NCBI RefSeq assembly: GCF_003288905.1
Contig: NZ_NHYL01000001.1
Span: 310,001 to 374,000, forward strand
From: Helicobacter sp. 11-8110
GTDB lineage: Bacteria > Campylobacterota > Campylobacteria > Campylobacterales > Helicobacteraceae
DNA length: 64,000 nucleotides
Direction: 5' to 3'
Shown: one piece after another, positions 55,012-64,000 of the stretch
How positions within the stretch are numbered: the first letter of the stretch is position 1
Layout: each line of letters starts with the position of its first letter
The notes under the pieces: model-generated
The model's database searches: none
What the model saw: only the letters and a program-made list of their open reading frames with translations
Told to the model about the DNA's origin: nothing
Position numbers and translations under genes: made by a program

Positions 55012-56468
55012 TGGCAAAAATTACTGCAATCATTGATATTGGTTCCAACTCTGCAAGAATGGCTATTTTTGAAAAAACAAGCCATTTAGGATTCCACTTG
55101 CTTTATGAAACTAAAAGCAAGGTTAGAATCTCCGAATCCACCTATGAACACAATGGCTTTTTACAAGAAATTCCAATGCAGCGGGCTATCGATGCTTTGC
55201 GAGATTTTCTATGGATTGCCAAACTCCATAAAGCACGAAAAATTATTTGTGTTGCCACTTCTGCCCTAAGAGATGCACCAAACCGAGATATTTTCTTGCA
55301 ACAAGCTAGAAAAATTGGTCTTAATATTAAAGTTATCAATGGGGAAAAAGAAGCTTATTTTGGGGCAATTGCTGCCTTAAATTTATTACCTTACAAAGAG
55401 GGTATCACCATTGATATTGGCGGTGGAAGCACTGAGTGCGCATTAATACAAAATCGCAAAATTATTGATAAAATCTCCCTTAATCTTGGGACAATCCGCT
55501 TAAAAGAACTCTTTTTTGACAAAGGCGATTATAAAGGTGCAAGAAACTTTGTCTTAGAGAGTTTAAAAAGTGTTCCTAATCATTTTAAAAATGCTAGAAT
55601 CTTTGGAATTGGTGGAACTGCAAGGGCACTAAGCAAAGCCATTCAAAAACAAATCAATTATCCGCTAGACACACTCCATGGCTTTGAATATTACTTCAAA
55701 GATTATCATCATTTTTTCAAAACAATCTACACAAGCTCACAAGAGGATTTATTGCGCTTAAATATCAAAGAAGACCGCTTAGATTCTATTCAAGGAGGGG
55801 CTTTAATTTTTCATTTAGCTTTAGAGCTTTTTGAGGCTAAAACTATCGTAACAAGCGGAGTTGGAGTGCGAGAAGGTGTATTTTTAAATGATCTTTTACG
55901 CAATCATAATCAACACTTTCCTGATAACTTCAACCCAAGTGTGAGAAATCTCAAAGATCGATTTATTAAAAATCATCAGCAATCTAGTATCACCAAAAAA
56001 TTAGCTCTAAAGCTTTTTAGAGCACAAGAATCCTTAAAACTCTTTAGTCCAAATCTTAAAAATCACCTTAGTGTTGCCGCAGAGCTCTGTAATATTGGCA
56101 TTGCACTTAATTTTTATGAAAAAAATCATCATAGTAATTATATTTTATTAAATGCGCTAAATTATGCGCTAAGCCACGAAGATAGGCTAATTATCGCTAC
56201 ACTTGTGCGCTTTAATGGCAAAAAAATCCCTGAAGATTTAGCTTTCAAAAATCTCTTGCCACCCCTAGATACCTTACGAGTTTTGAGCTTTTTTGTCGGA
56301 CTTTCAGAGATTCTTAGCTACAACAAACAGCCCGAGCTTTTTTCTTTTAATTTCTTAGAAAACGGGAGTCATACTCTCCAAATCACTCACCCTAGTGTTT
56401 CTTATCTCACAAAAGAAAAACTCAAAAAACTAACACTCCCAAAAACAATACAAATAGAACTATGCTAA
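55011..56468 (+). CDS. ppx: Exopolyphosphatase / pppGpp phosphatase (Ppx/GppA)
   Basis: 485 residues. ASKHA-fold motifs: IIDIGSNSARMAIFEK at the start, ATSALRDAPNR, VINGEKEAYFGAIAAL, TIDIGGGSTECALI and FGIGGTARAL, then a C-terminal HD-like helical part. Hydrolyses polyphosphate or pppGpp. Start ATG overlaps the ferredoxin stop; it is followed by the LPS genes. Confidence 0.94.
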   Translation: MAKITAIIDIGSNSARMAIFEKTSHLGFHLLYETKSKVRISESTYEHNGFLQEIPMQRAIDALRDFLWIAKLHKARKIICVATSALRDAPNRDIFLQQARKIGLNIKVINGEKEAYFGAIAALNLLPYKEGITIDIGGGSTECALIQNRKIIDKISLNLGTIRLKELFFDKGDYKGARNFVLESLKSVPNHFKNARIFGIGGTARALSKAIQKQINYPLDTLHGFEYYFKDYHHFFKTIYTSSQEDLLRLNIKEDRLDSIQGGALIFHLALELFEAKTIVTSGVGVREGVFLNDLLRNHNQHFPDNFNPSVRNLKDRFIKNHQQSSITKKLALKLFRAQESLKLFSPNLKNHLSVAAELCNIGIALNFYEKNHHSNYILLNALNYALSHEDRLIIATLVRFNGKKIPEDLAFKNLLPPLDTLRVLSFFVGLSEILSYNKQPELFSFNFLENGSHTLQITHPSVSYLTKEKLKKLTLPKTIQIELC

Positions 56469-57463
56469 AACCTCTTAAAATAGCCTTTGTGCGACTCACT
56501 GCAATGGGAGATATTATTCATAGTGCCAGTGTTTTACCTCTTTTGCACCAAACACTCTCTCAACACTATCAGCCTATATTTCATTGGTATGTTGATTTAG
56601 AATTTCAAGAAATCTTGCAAGATTCGCCTTATCTTAACAAAATCATTGCACTCCCACTTAAAAAAAGTCTAAAAAATAAAAACCTTAAGGCTCTCTATGC
56701 TATCTATCAAACCCTAAAGCTTGAATCTTATGACATCGTAATTGACTTTCAAGGATTACTTAAATCAGCTATCATCGGTAAGCTTTTAGATTCCAAGCAA
56801 TACATTGGCTTTAGCTTTAAAAGCACTAAAGAATCTCTAGCTTCTTTATTTTATAAAAAAACCATACAAATCCCCTACCAAAAACATATTCTCTTACGCA
56901 ATGCCACACTTGCTTTTAGTGCTTTTAATCTCCCTATTCCTGATATTCAAACACTTCTAAATCCAAAGTCTTTTTTAGGATATAATCCAAATTTAACCCC
57001 AAAGCTCAATCAAGATTCTGCTAAGATTCTCCTGGTGCTTGAAACCTCAAAACCCAACAAAACCTATCCGCAACATCTTTTTTTAGAGCTTACAAAGCTT
57101 TTTAATATTGCCAATCTCTCGCCCATTCTCCTAAGCCACAAAAGCACCATAGCTGATTCTGCGCTTAGTTTTCAAGCCCTTAACAATCTTAGCTTAGATT
57201 CCATAAAAGCTCTTGTAGCGCAAATGGATTTAGTTATCGGTGGAGATACTGGAATCACTCATTTAGCTTGGGCTCTAAAGCGTCCCTCTATCACACTCTT
57301 TGGTGCCACGCCTCCAAGCCGATTTAATCTCCAAACCAAGCAAAATCACTATCTTATGGCAAATCCTAATGCTAATTATGCTAAGCAAGATTTTAGCATT
57401 CAAAAGATTTCACCAAAAGAAATTTTTAACCTAGCAATCACTCTCCTAAAGGGAAAAATATGA
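56462..57463 (+). CDS. waaC: Lipopolysaccharide heptosyltransferase I
   Basis: GT9 glycosyltransferase adding the first heptose to Kdo2-lipid A. 333 residues: FVRLTAMGDIIHSASVLPLL at the start, a VIDFQGLLKSAIIGKLL segment typical of WaaC, and VIGGDTGITHLAWALKRPSITLFGATPPSR at the end. It overlaps ppx by seven and htrB by four bases. Confidence 0.94.
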   Translation: MLKPLKIAFVRLTAMGDIIHSASVLPLLHQTLSQHYQPIFHWYVDLEFQEILQDSPYLNKIIALPLKKSLKNKNLKALYAIYQTLKLESYDIVIDFQGLLKSAIIGKLLDSKQYIGFSFKSTKESLASLFYKKTIQIPYQKHILLRNATLAFSAFNLPIPDIQTLLNPKSFLGYNPNLTPKLNQDSAKILLVLETSKPNKTYPQHLFLELTKLFNIANLSPILLSHKSTIADSALSFQALNNLSLDSIKALVAQMDLVIGGDTGITHLAWALKRPSITLFGATPPSRFNLQTKQNHYLMANPNANYAKQDFSIQKISPKEIFNLAITLLKGKI

Positions 57464-58368
57464 AAAGATTCCTGTTGTTTTCTTTTTTAAAATGTCTTGG
57501 TTATCTTTTCTTATATATGCCTCATTTTTTACGCTTAGGCTTTGCCAAAACAATCGCTCTAATCCTTTTTTTGCTTGATAGAAGGCGTAAATTTGATCTT
57601 CTTACAAACCTTGATTTTGCCTATAATCATTCTCTCCCACCCTCACAAAAAAAGGAAATCTTAAAAACCAATTATCTTAATTTAGTCTATAATAGCATTA
57701 GCTTTTTTATGCTATCTGTTAGCAATAAAACCCAAATTTTAAATACAATTAGAATTGATAAACCTGAAATCATTCATAAGCTTCTTGAAACTAACACCAA
57801 GATTGTTTTTGTAACTGCTCATTTTGGGAATTGGGAATACACTACTCCAGCCTTTTCTTGTTATTTTAATCACAAAATCACTGCTGTAGCGCGTATGACT
57901 CCCTATCCACTTATCAATGAATATCTCATCAAAGTTCGCTCTAAATTTAATATCACTATCCTAGATAAAAAAGGAGCTGCAATCCCTCTTGCTAGGGCGC
58001 TTAAGAAAGATAATGTAGTGGGAATCGTAACCGATCAAAACACCACTTCTAAAGAGGGTGAGTTAGTGGATTTCTTTGGCAAAAAAGTGCGCCATACACC
58101 CATTGCTTCACTGCTTGCAAGAAAATTTGATGCAAAAATCATTCATTTTATTGCTTATTATTCCAAAGATTACAAAAAGATTCTTATTAAGATTCTACCC
58201 CCCATTGAATTCCAAAAAACAGATGATGCACAAAGCGATATTCATAACCTCACTCAAATTCAAAGCGATATTTTAGAGCAAATTATCAGAGAAAATCCAA
58301 AAGAATGGTTGTGGTTTCATAAAAAATTCAAGAATCAATATCCAGAAATATACAAGGCTAAAAAGTGA
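57460..58368 (+). CDS. htrB: Lipid A late acyltransferase (HtrB/LpxL family)
   Basis: Adds a secondary acyl chain to lipid A. 302 residues with an N-terminal membrane anchor (FLLFSFLKCLGYLFLYMP) and the HX4E catalytic motif in AHFGNWEYTTPA, followed by VARMTPYPLINEYL and VTDQNTTSKEGELVDFFGKKVRHTP. It is in the waaC-htrB-waaF operon with four-base overlaps on both sides. A C6 run lies at 58198-58203. Confidence 0.92.
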   Translation: MKRFLLFSFLKCLGYLFLYMPHFLRLGFAKTIALILFLLDRRRKFDLLTNLDFAYNHSLPPSQKKEILKTNYLNLVYNSISFFMLSVSNKTQILNTIRIDKPEIIHKLLETNTKIVFVTAHFGNWEYTTPAFSCYFNHKITAVARMTPYPLINEYLIKVRSKFNITILDKKGAAIPLARALKKDNVVGIVTDQNTTSKEGELVDFFGKKVRHTPIASLLARKFDAKIIHFIAYYSKDYKKILIKILPPIEFQKTDDAQSDIHNLTQIQSDILEQIIRENPKEWLWFHKKFKNQYPEIYKAKK

Positions 58369-59441
58369 AAATTTTAATTATCAAAATCGCCTATATCGGA
58401 GATGTTTTACTCACTACCCCACTTTTTTATAATCTCAAGCAACATTATGGAGAATCTTGCACTTTAGACATACTTGTTAATGAAGGAACTCAAGGTATTC
58501 TTTCTATGCAATACCTAAATACAATACATACTCTAAAAAGAAGTCGAAATAAACTCCAAAGAATCAAGGATGATTTAAAACTTCTAAAAGCCATAAAAAA
58601 AGCAAAATATGATAGGGTGATTTCGCTAACTGCCGGTGATAGAAGTGCCTTTTTAGCATTTTGGAGTGGCGCAAAAATACGCGTTGGATTCCCACCCAAA
58701 GCCTTTTGGGCAAAAAATATCTACACACTAAAACTCACACAAAAATACCAACACGCCTTAGAAAACAATCTTGAAGCTTTAAAAATCCTAAACATTCCTA
58801 TTTTATCAAAAAAAGTTCTCCCCCCCACTCCACAAAAAACAGAAAAACTTCAAAATCTACCACAAACTTTCATTCATCTGCATCTTTTTAGTCGCTGTTT
58901 TTACAAATGTCTTAGCGATTCTTTTTGTGCTAAAATGATTGATTTTATCACATATAATTATCAAACTCATTGTATCTTGACTGCTGCTAATGACTCTAAA
59001 GAATCCAAAAAATTACACAATATCCTAAAACTCTGCCAAAGCAAACCACTCTTCTTTGATGGGACATTAAACTTAGCTGAAGTTACTTTTTTAAACTCTA
59101 AGGCTTTGGCTTTTATCGGAGTTGATACAGGCATTATGCATCTCTCTGCTGCAAACGATACCCCTACTTTTGCCTTTTTTGGTCCAAGTTATGTTAAGGT
59201 TTGGGGACCATGGGATAATGCCTTAGAATCTAACTTTTATCCCAATTCTAATGGAATTCAACAAATGGGCAAACACCTTGTTTATCAAGAAACCTTGCAA
59301 TGCGTTCCTTGTGGCAAAGAAGGCTGTGATGATTCTCAAAAAAGCGATTGTTTATTAATCAAACTTAATGAGGCAAAGGCACTGCAAAGTTTAAAGGATT
59401 TTTTAAATCCTTTATTTCAAAAAAAATTAAACAATAAATGA
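58365..59441 (+). CDS. waaF: Lipopolysaccharide heptosyltransferase II
   Basis: GT9 transferase that adds the second heptose of the inner core. 358 residues: IKIAYIGDVLLTTPLFYNLK start, GAKIRVGFPP, and the donor-binding end AFIGVDTGIMHLSAANDTPTFAFFGPSYVKVWGPW. The late VPCGKEGCDDSQKSDCL segment is typical of WaaF. A C7 tract at 58820-58826 (VLPPT, near residue 152) would truncate the enzyme if one C were gained. Confidence 0.9.
   Translation: MKILIIKIAYIGDVLLTTPLFYNLKQHYGESCTLDILVNEGTQGILSMQYLNTIHTLKRSRNKLQRIKDDLKLLKAIKKAKYDRVISLTAGDRSAFLAFWSGAKIRVGFPPKAFWAKNIYTLKLTQKYQHALENNLEALKILNIPILSKKVLPPTPQKTEKLQNLPQTFIHLHLFSRCFYKCLSDSFCAKMIDFITYNYQTHCILTAANDSKESKKLHNILKLCQSKPLFFDGTLNLAEVTFLNSKALAFIGVDTGIMHLSAANDTPTFAFFGPSYVKVWGPWDNALESNFYPNSNGIQQMGKHLVYQETLQCVPCGKEGCDDSQKSDCLLIKLNEAKALQSLKDFLNPLFQKKLNNK
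58820..58826 (+). repeat. Poly-C7 tract in waaF
   Basis: Seven C within the codons Leu-Pro-Pro. Adding one C gives about 22 foreign codons and then TAG, shortening the product to roughly half. Length variation is not visible in one sequence. Confidence 0.6.
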
Positions 59442-59509
59442 ATATTTTTATTCGCTTTTATTATTATTTTTGCCATAATTAGTAAATTTTTAACACAAAA
59501 AGGATTTGT

Positions 59510-60721
59510 ATGCTGATTAAAGGGGCGATGATTTGTGATGCAAATGGTGAATACAAAGGTGACATTCGCATAAAAGATGACAAAATTATAGAAATAAATC
59601 GCAGTATCATAGCTCACGATTCTGAGGAAATTTTAGAGGCAAATGGCTTAGTGGCTATGCCAAGCGCTATTGATTTAAATGTGCAACTTCAAAGCTTTAA
59701 TAAAGAAAATCTCATTAATCTTTCACATAAAGCTGCATTAGGGGGAATTAGCCTTTTAGCTCTTACACCTAATTTTCCAGATTCCTTTAGCGCAGAGCTT
59801 GGAATAGAACTTCTTAATACCTTGCAAGATTCTTTTGAAGCGCAAATTTTGGGGCTTATTCAAAATGGCTTTGAAAACATTTCTGCTCTCCACAAAAAAG
59901 GTGCAAAGGGAATCTATGCAAAATCTAGCCAAAATGGAAATGCTTTGCGCATTGCTTGTGATTTTGCCTTAATGTTTGATATTCCAATATTCTTTGAATG
60001 CGAAGATGTTTCACTAAGTGCCAATGGTGTTATGAATGAAGGAAAACTTAGTAGCAAACTTGGACTCTTAGGGATTAACGAACTTAGTGAAACTAAGGAA
60101 GTAGCTATGATTAGCGAACTAGTACGCTTTATGGGAACTAAATCTATTTTTAACTCCATTGCTTCAATTAGAAGTCTTGAAATACTAAAAAATATCAAAA
60201 AACTGCATTCTAGTCTTTTTATCCAAACTTCTATCCATCATTTAATCTTAACAGAAAATCACTGCAATAATTACAACACTCTTGCAAAAATCAAACCCCC
60301 TTTAAAATCTGAAGAAACTCGCTCAAAATTAGTTAATTATCTAAAAACGATGGATATTGATTTGCTTACCTCCTTGCAATTCTCTCAACCCCTAGCCCAA
60401 AAAGATTTGCCTTTTGATGAGGCTGCCTTTGGGATTGATATGATTGAATATTTTATACCAATGTGCTACACGCTAATGGTTAAAACAATGCATATGAGTT
60501 TAAAAGATCTTAGCAAAATTCTTTCACTCAATCCTGCTAAAATCATGGGATTAGATAATTATGGACTTCTTAAGGAAGGTTATTATGCGGATTTGGTTCT
60601 TTTTAATCCAAAAGAATCGCAAGTGATTAACAACATAGAATCACCTTATTATGATTGGGTTTTCTCTGGAAAAGTAAAGGAACATTTTATCAAAGGAAAA
60701 AGAGTTATTAAGGAAAATTAA
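59510..60721 (+). CDS. pyrC': Dihydroorotase-like protein without metal ligands (PyrC')
   Basis: 403 residues with the amidohydrolase fold of type I dihydroorotase. The HxH motif is missing: DLNVQLQ (Asn57, Gln59) replaces DxHVHxR; HCED is FECED; and the late TDHAPH region is TSLQFSQP. Other fold motifs are kept (ALTPNFPDS, IHHLILTEN, KIKPPLKSEETRSKL). Such inactive homologues support aspartate transcarbamoylase in some bacteria. H. pylori has a pyrC-like gene in the same place before the deaminase gene. AAAAGGA lies upstream of ATG. Confidence 0.88.
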   Translation: MLIKGAMICDANGEYKGDIRIKDDKIIEINRSIIAHDSEEILEANGLVAMPSAIDLNVQLQSFNKENLINLSHKAALGGISLLALTPNFPDSFSAELGIELLNTLQDSFEAQILGLIQNGFENISALHKKGAKGIYAKSSQNGNALRIACDFALMFDIPIFFECEDVSLSANGVMNEGKLSSKLGLLGINELSETKEVAMISELVRFMGTKSIFNSIASIRSLEILKNIKKLHSSLFIQTSIHHLILTENHCNNYNTLAKIKPPLKSEETRSKLVNYLKTMDIDLLTSLQFSQPLAQKDLPFDEAAFGIDMIEYFIPMCYTLMVKTMHMSLKDLSKILSLNPAKIMGLDNYGLLKEGYYADLVLFNPKESQVINNIESPYYDWVFSGKVKEHFIKGKRVIKEN

Positions 60722-61578
60722 TGCAAGAGAAAATAGAAGCAAAAATTATTTTATTAACCGATAAATTCATAGAATGGTCTATTGATTTTATCCCTTATTT
60801 AATTAGTGCTATTGTAATCATGGTTTGTGGCTATTACATTGCGCGTATTCTCTCAAAATACACAGAAAAAGCCATCATCAAAACTACCAAAGATGAGACT
60901 CTAGGACTTTTTTTAAAAAATGTTGTCTTTGCAGGAATCTTGCTACTTACTTTCATTACCGCTCTAACCAATCTTGGTGTAAAAACAACTTCCATTATCG
61001 CTGTTTTAGGAACTGCTGGTTTAGCAATCGCTCTTTCTTTAAAAGATTCTCTTTCTAATCTTGCTAGTGGAATCATTTTAGTTACCTTAAGAAGATTTAA
61101 TCGTGGCGATACTATCAATGTGAATTCTATCATAGGAAAAGTTGATTCAATTAATCTCTTTGAGACCAAACTCACAACCCCCGATAATCAAGTAATTATT
61201 ATGCCAAATTCTTTACTTGTTTCCTCGCCTATTATTAATGTCAATATCAATTCTACAAGGCGTATGGATTTGATTTTTGGGATTGATTATGGGAGCAATT
61301 TAGCCAAAGCCAAGCAAATTTTAGAGGAAATTTTTACCCAAGATGAACTAGTTTTAGGAGATCCAATGCCCGTTGTTGGTGTGCATGCCTTAAATGCTAG
61401 TAGCGTAGATTTACTCGTGCGTTTTTGGGTTAAAACCGAAAACTACTTTGAAGCCAATATTACACTTCCCCAAAAAGTTAAAGCCATTTTTGAACAACAA
61501 GGCATTGAAATTCCTTACAACAAACTTGATATTAATATTAATCCCACACAAACACCTTTGCTTGAAGGCAAAAAATAA
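60721..61578 (+). CDS. mscS: Small-conductance mechanosensitive channel MscS
   Basis: 285 residues, close to E. coli MscS (286). Three membrane helices; the pore helix is IIAVLGTAGLAIALSLKDSLSNLASGIIL, then FNRGDTINVNSIIGKVDSINLFETKLTTPDNQVIIMPN, the conserved beta domain, and the C-terminal cage. It overlaps both neighbours by one base (TAATG). Releases solutes on osmotic downshift. Confidence 0.95.
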   Translation: MQEKIEAKIILLTDKFIEWSIDFIPYLISAIVIMVCGYYIARILSKYTEKAIIKTTKDETLGLFLKNVVFAGILLLTFITALTNLGVKTTSIIAVLGTAGLAIALSLKDSLSNLASGIILVTLRRFNRGDTINVNSIIGKVDSINLFETKLTTPDNQVIIMPNSLLVSSPIINVNINSTRRMDLIFGIDYGSNLAKAKQILEEIFTQDELVLGDPMPVVGVHALNASSVDLLVRFWVKTENYFEANITLPQKVKAIFEQQGIEIPYNKLDININPTQTPLLEGKK

Positions 61579-62801
61579 TGTATTTAATAGGGGCTGATTC
61601 TTTATTGCTTTGCAATGAAGACTTTACAACATTAAAAAAAGGCGGAATCTATTTCAATGAAAAAGAAATTTTAGAAATTGATTTATATGAAAAACTACAA
61701 AACAAACCCGCAAAATATCAAAAATACTATCATAATTGCGTTATTACCCCGACTCTCTCTAACCTTCATTTGCATTTAGAGTTTAGTCAAAATAAGGGAA
61801 TTTTGGAGTTTGGGAATTTTGGAGTTTGGCTTGATAGCGTGATAGAAAACCGCGATTCTTTAATGGATGATTCACTTCAAACACAAATGGAGCAAGAAAT
61901 CCAAAATTTGCTTAAAAGTGGTGTGGGCTTTGTAGGAGCAATTTCAAGCTATGGTTATGATTTAATAGCACTTGCTAATAGTCCTTTGCGCACAATTTAT
62001 TTTAATGAAGTCATTGGCTCTAAGCCTGAAATTTTAGACGCACTTTATCAAAATCTCCTTGCAAGGCTAGAAGAATCTAAAAAATTTGCTTCTCAAAAGT
62101 TTTTTCCTGCTCTTGCCATTCATTCACCTTATTCTGTGCATCCTGCCTTGCTTAAACAAACCCTTAGCTTAGCAAAAACACAGAATCTGCCACTAAGCAT
62201 TCATTTTTTGGAATCCAAAGAAGAGAGAGAATGGCTAGAATCTAAAACTGGATATTTTCAAAACTTTTTTAAAAAATTTTTCAATGCTCAAATGCAACCC
62301 TTTTACACTCCTAGTGAATTTTTAGAATCTTTTAAAACACTAAAGCCTTATTTTGTGCATTGCTTAGAAGCCACCTATCAAGAATTAGAAGTCATTGCTA
62401 AAATGCAAGGACATATCATTTCTTGTGTGAAATCAAATCGTCTTTTAAACAACAAAGTATTAGATTTAAATCTTTGTAAAAAACTTGGAATTAATCCTAT
62501 TTTTGCTACCGACGGTAAAAGCTCCAATGATTCACTCTCACTCCTTGATGAGCTCCGCACTGCTTTATATATTTATGCTAATGAAGATTTAGAATCATTA
62601 GCTAAAACTCTACTTTTAGGAGTTACTTATTATGCTCACAAAAACAATCCTTTAAAGATAAAAACAGGCTCACTCCAAAAGGGCTTTTTACCTGATTTTG
62701 CTATTTTTAAACTAAATACTAAACGCCAAAGCGCACTTGATCTTTTACTTTATGTAAAAGAAGCTAAAGCCCTTTATATTGGCGGAAAACAAATCATTTA
62801 A
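61578..62801 (+). CDS. mqnX: Aminodeoxyfutalosine deaminase (amidohydrolase)
   Basis: Deaminates 6-amino-6-deoxyfutalosine in the futalosine route to menaquinone. 407 residues: His64 and His66 in LSNLHLHLEFSQ, later SIHFLESKEEREW and PYFVHCLEATYQE with metal His, and FATDGKSSNDSLSLLDEL with the Asp. Members of this cluster (with pyrC') match the H. pylori enzyme. Family membership is sure; the exact substrate is by analogy. Confidence 0.87.
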   Translation: MYLIGADSLLLCNEDFTTLKKGGIYFNEKEILEIDLYEKLQNKPAKYQKYYHNCVITPTLSNLHLHLEFSQNKGILEFGNFGVWLDSVIENRDSLMDDSLQTQMEQEIQNLLKSGVGFVGAISSYGYDLIALANSPLRTIYFNEVIGSKPEILDALYQNLLARLEESKKFASQKFFPALAIHSPYSVHPALLKQTLSLAKTQNLPLSIHFLESKEEREWLESKTGYFQNFFKKFFNAQMQPFYTPSEFLESFKTLKPYFVHCLEATYQELEVIAKMQGHIISCVKSNRLLNNKVLDLNLCKKLGINPIFATDGKSSNDSLSLLDELRTALYIYANEDLESLAKTLLLGVTYYAHKNNPLKIKTGSLQKGFLPDFAIFKLNTKRQSALDLLLYVKEAKALYIGGKQII

Positions 62802-62809
62802 GGAGAGAT

Positions 62810-64000
62810 ATGGAAAAATTAACCATTTTTAGAGAATATGATATTCGCGGAATTTATAATCAAGACTTAACTCAAGATAATGTTGTTAAAATTGGCTTTC
62901 TTTTGGGGAAAGAGCTTAAAAAAAGAGGAGGAAAAACTCTAGGGGTGGGCTATGATGCAAGGGTGCATTCTCCCATTATTTTTAATTGGCTATGCAGCGG
63001 GATTGGTGCAAGTGGAATCACAACCTATAACCTAGGTCAGATTCCAACGCCAGTTGGCTATTTTGCACTTTATACTGATTTTGATGGATTAAGTCTTGAT
63101 GGTAGCATTATGATTACAGGTTCGCATAACCCCCCACAATATAATGGCTTTAAAATCACTCTCTTAAAACAGCCTTTTTTTGGAGAAGATATTTACAAAC
63201 TCGAACAAGACTTCTACTCCCTGCAAACCCCAAAAGTCAAAACAGAAACACCCCAAAAGCTCAATATACTTGAAAAATACATTGATTTTCTCTCTCAAGA
63301 GTTTCAACACCTAAAAGGCTTAAATATCCCCATTAACCTAGATTGCGGAAATGGAATTGCAGCTGTTGGGATTGCTGAGATTCTAAAAAGACTAGAACTC
63401 AACTTTGAAGGTTTATATCTTAATCCTGATGGAACTTTTCCAAACCATCACCCAGATCCAAGTGAAGAGAAAAATTTAGAGGACCTTAAAAAATTAGTAG
63501 CAAAAAAGGGTGGAATTGGTTTTGCCTTTGATGGAGATGGCGATAGATTGGCACTCATCAAGGGTGATAAAGTTTATAAGGGCGATGAATTAGCAATTAT
63601 TTTTGCACAAAAAATCCCAAATCCTATCATCATTGGAGAAGTTAAATGCTCTTTAAATATGTTTGAATCTATCAATAAAATCGGACAAGCAATTATGTAT
63701 AAAACAGGGCATAGTAACCTTAAAATCAAACTTAAAGAAACAAATGCTCACCTTGCCTTTGAAGTAAGCGGACATATTTTCTTTAATGATCGATACTTTG
63801 GCTTTGATGATGCAACCTATGCAGCTTTGCGTGTCTTAGAGCTTATTAAAGAAGATGGGTTAGAGTTTGATAAAATTCTTCAAACACTCCCAAAACTCTA
63901 TTCCACCGATGAAATAAAAATCCCAACCACCGAAGAAAGAAAATTTCAAATCATTCAAGAGCTCAAAGAAACACTCAAAAATCCTCCCAAGGATTTTCCA
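62810..64000 (+). CDS. manB: Phosphomannomutase/phosphoglucomutase, N-terminal part (cut by window edge)
   Basis: 397 codons of an alpha-D-phosphohexomutase; the last domain is outside. AAGGAG lies just upstream of the ATG at 62810. Motifs: FREYDIRGIYNQ, the phosphoserine loop ITGSHNPPQYNGFK, the metal site AFDGDGDRLALI, and GEVKCSLNMF and EVSGHIFF in the sugar-binding region. Makes mannose-1-P or glucose-1-P for surface sugars. The C-terminal phosphate-binding domain must follow beyond the edge. Confidence 0.94.
   Translation, partial: MEKLTIFREYDIRGIYNQDLTQDNVVKIGFLLGKELKKRGGKTLGVGYDARVHSPIIFNWLCSGIGASGITTYNLGQIPTPVGYFALYTDFDGLSLDGSIMITGSHNPPQYNGFKITLLKQPFFGEDIYKLEQDFYSLQTPKVKTETPQKLNILEKYIDFLSQEFQHLKGLNIPINLDCGNGIAAVGIAEILKRLELNFEGLYLNPDGTFPNHHPDPSEEKNLEDLKKLVAKKGGIGFAFDGDGDRLALIKGDKVYKGDELAIIFAQKIPNPIIIGEVKCSLNMFESINKIGQAIMYKTGHSNLKIKLKETNAHLAFEVSGHIFFNDRYFGFDDATYAALRVLELIKEDGLEFDKILQTLPKLYSTDEIKIPTTEERKFQIIQELKETLKNPPKDFP

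Overview
The window looks like chromosomal DNA from a Helicobacter species other than H. pylori, probably of the enterohepatic kind. It is AT-rich and very gene-dense, with no gene-free stretch over 300 bases. Proteins and gene order match H. pylori blocks as I remember them: parA-parB-atpF'-atpF-atpH-atpA; rppH-lysC-hobA-holB-folP; truB/csrA-ispE-smpB-exbB-exbD; ferredoxin-ppx-waaC-htrB; aroB-mscS-mtaB-ftsH homologue; pyrC'-mqnX. HobA, the paired b/b' ATP synthase subunits and the futalosine-pathway deaminase all point to Campylobacterota. I saw no tRNA, rRNA, insertion sequence, prophage or CRISPR array.

Layout. From 1 to 7915 everything is on the minus strand: rplU-rpmA-obgE-proB-fmt-birA-parA-parB and then the ATP synthase genes, cut at atpA. 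From 8464 to 10484 a plus-strand cluster holds a small exported protein and molybdenum-cofactor genes (moaD, moaE, mobB, mog). From 10481 to 26680 minus-strand genes cover a pseudouridine synthase, a SUI1/eIF1-like protein, dnaE, rpoD, a nitrilase-fold protein, xseB, a TPR protein, a phosphoesterase, folP, holB, hobA, lysC and rppH. A short plus-strand block (TetR regulator, gatC, ung) follows. From 35223 down to 28472 runs a tight minus-strand operon, truB-csrA-ispE-smpB-exbB-exbD-small membrane protein-zorA-like-zorB-like. From 35293 to 41239 are a lipoprotein, hypD, groESL, an aspartate aminotransferase and an MdtJI-type efflux pair. From 41425 to 47350 is the aroB-mscS-mtaB-ftsH-like run. 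Then come dusB, a chemoreceptor with a CxxCH haem motif, an orphan histidine kinase, glyS, a TrpC-like protein, ferredoxin, ppx, lipid A/inner-core genes (waaC, htrB, waaF), a dead dihydroorotase, a second MscS channel, the aminofutalosine deaminase and a phosphomannomutase cut by the window end.

Most striking points. (1) A 15-codon, apparently leaderless reading frame ending Pro-Pro-Cys-Cys lies just upstream of the mdtJI-like pair. It is a candidate translation-based sensor and is too short for routine annotation. (2) A five-gene run places two proton-channel-type motors, ExbBD and a ZorAB-like pair with a very long coiled-coil tail, side by side with a 60-residue membrane protein between them. 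The known Zorya effector genes are not adjacent. (3) Four proteins keep an enzyme fold but have lost the catalytic residues (nitrilase, FtsH protease, dihydroorotase, TrpC). (4) groESL has a textbook TTGACA-17-TATAAT promoter with a dyad over the -10 box. (5) GATTC/GAATC words are several-fold more frequent than base composition predicts in the stretches I counted.

Gene names rest on motifs and remembered family features. No database search was run.
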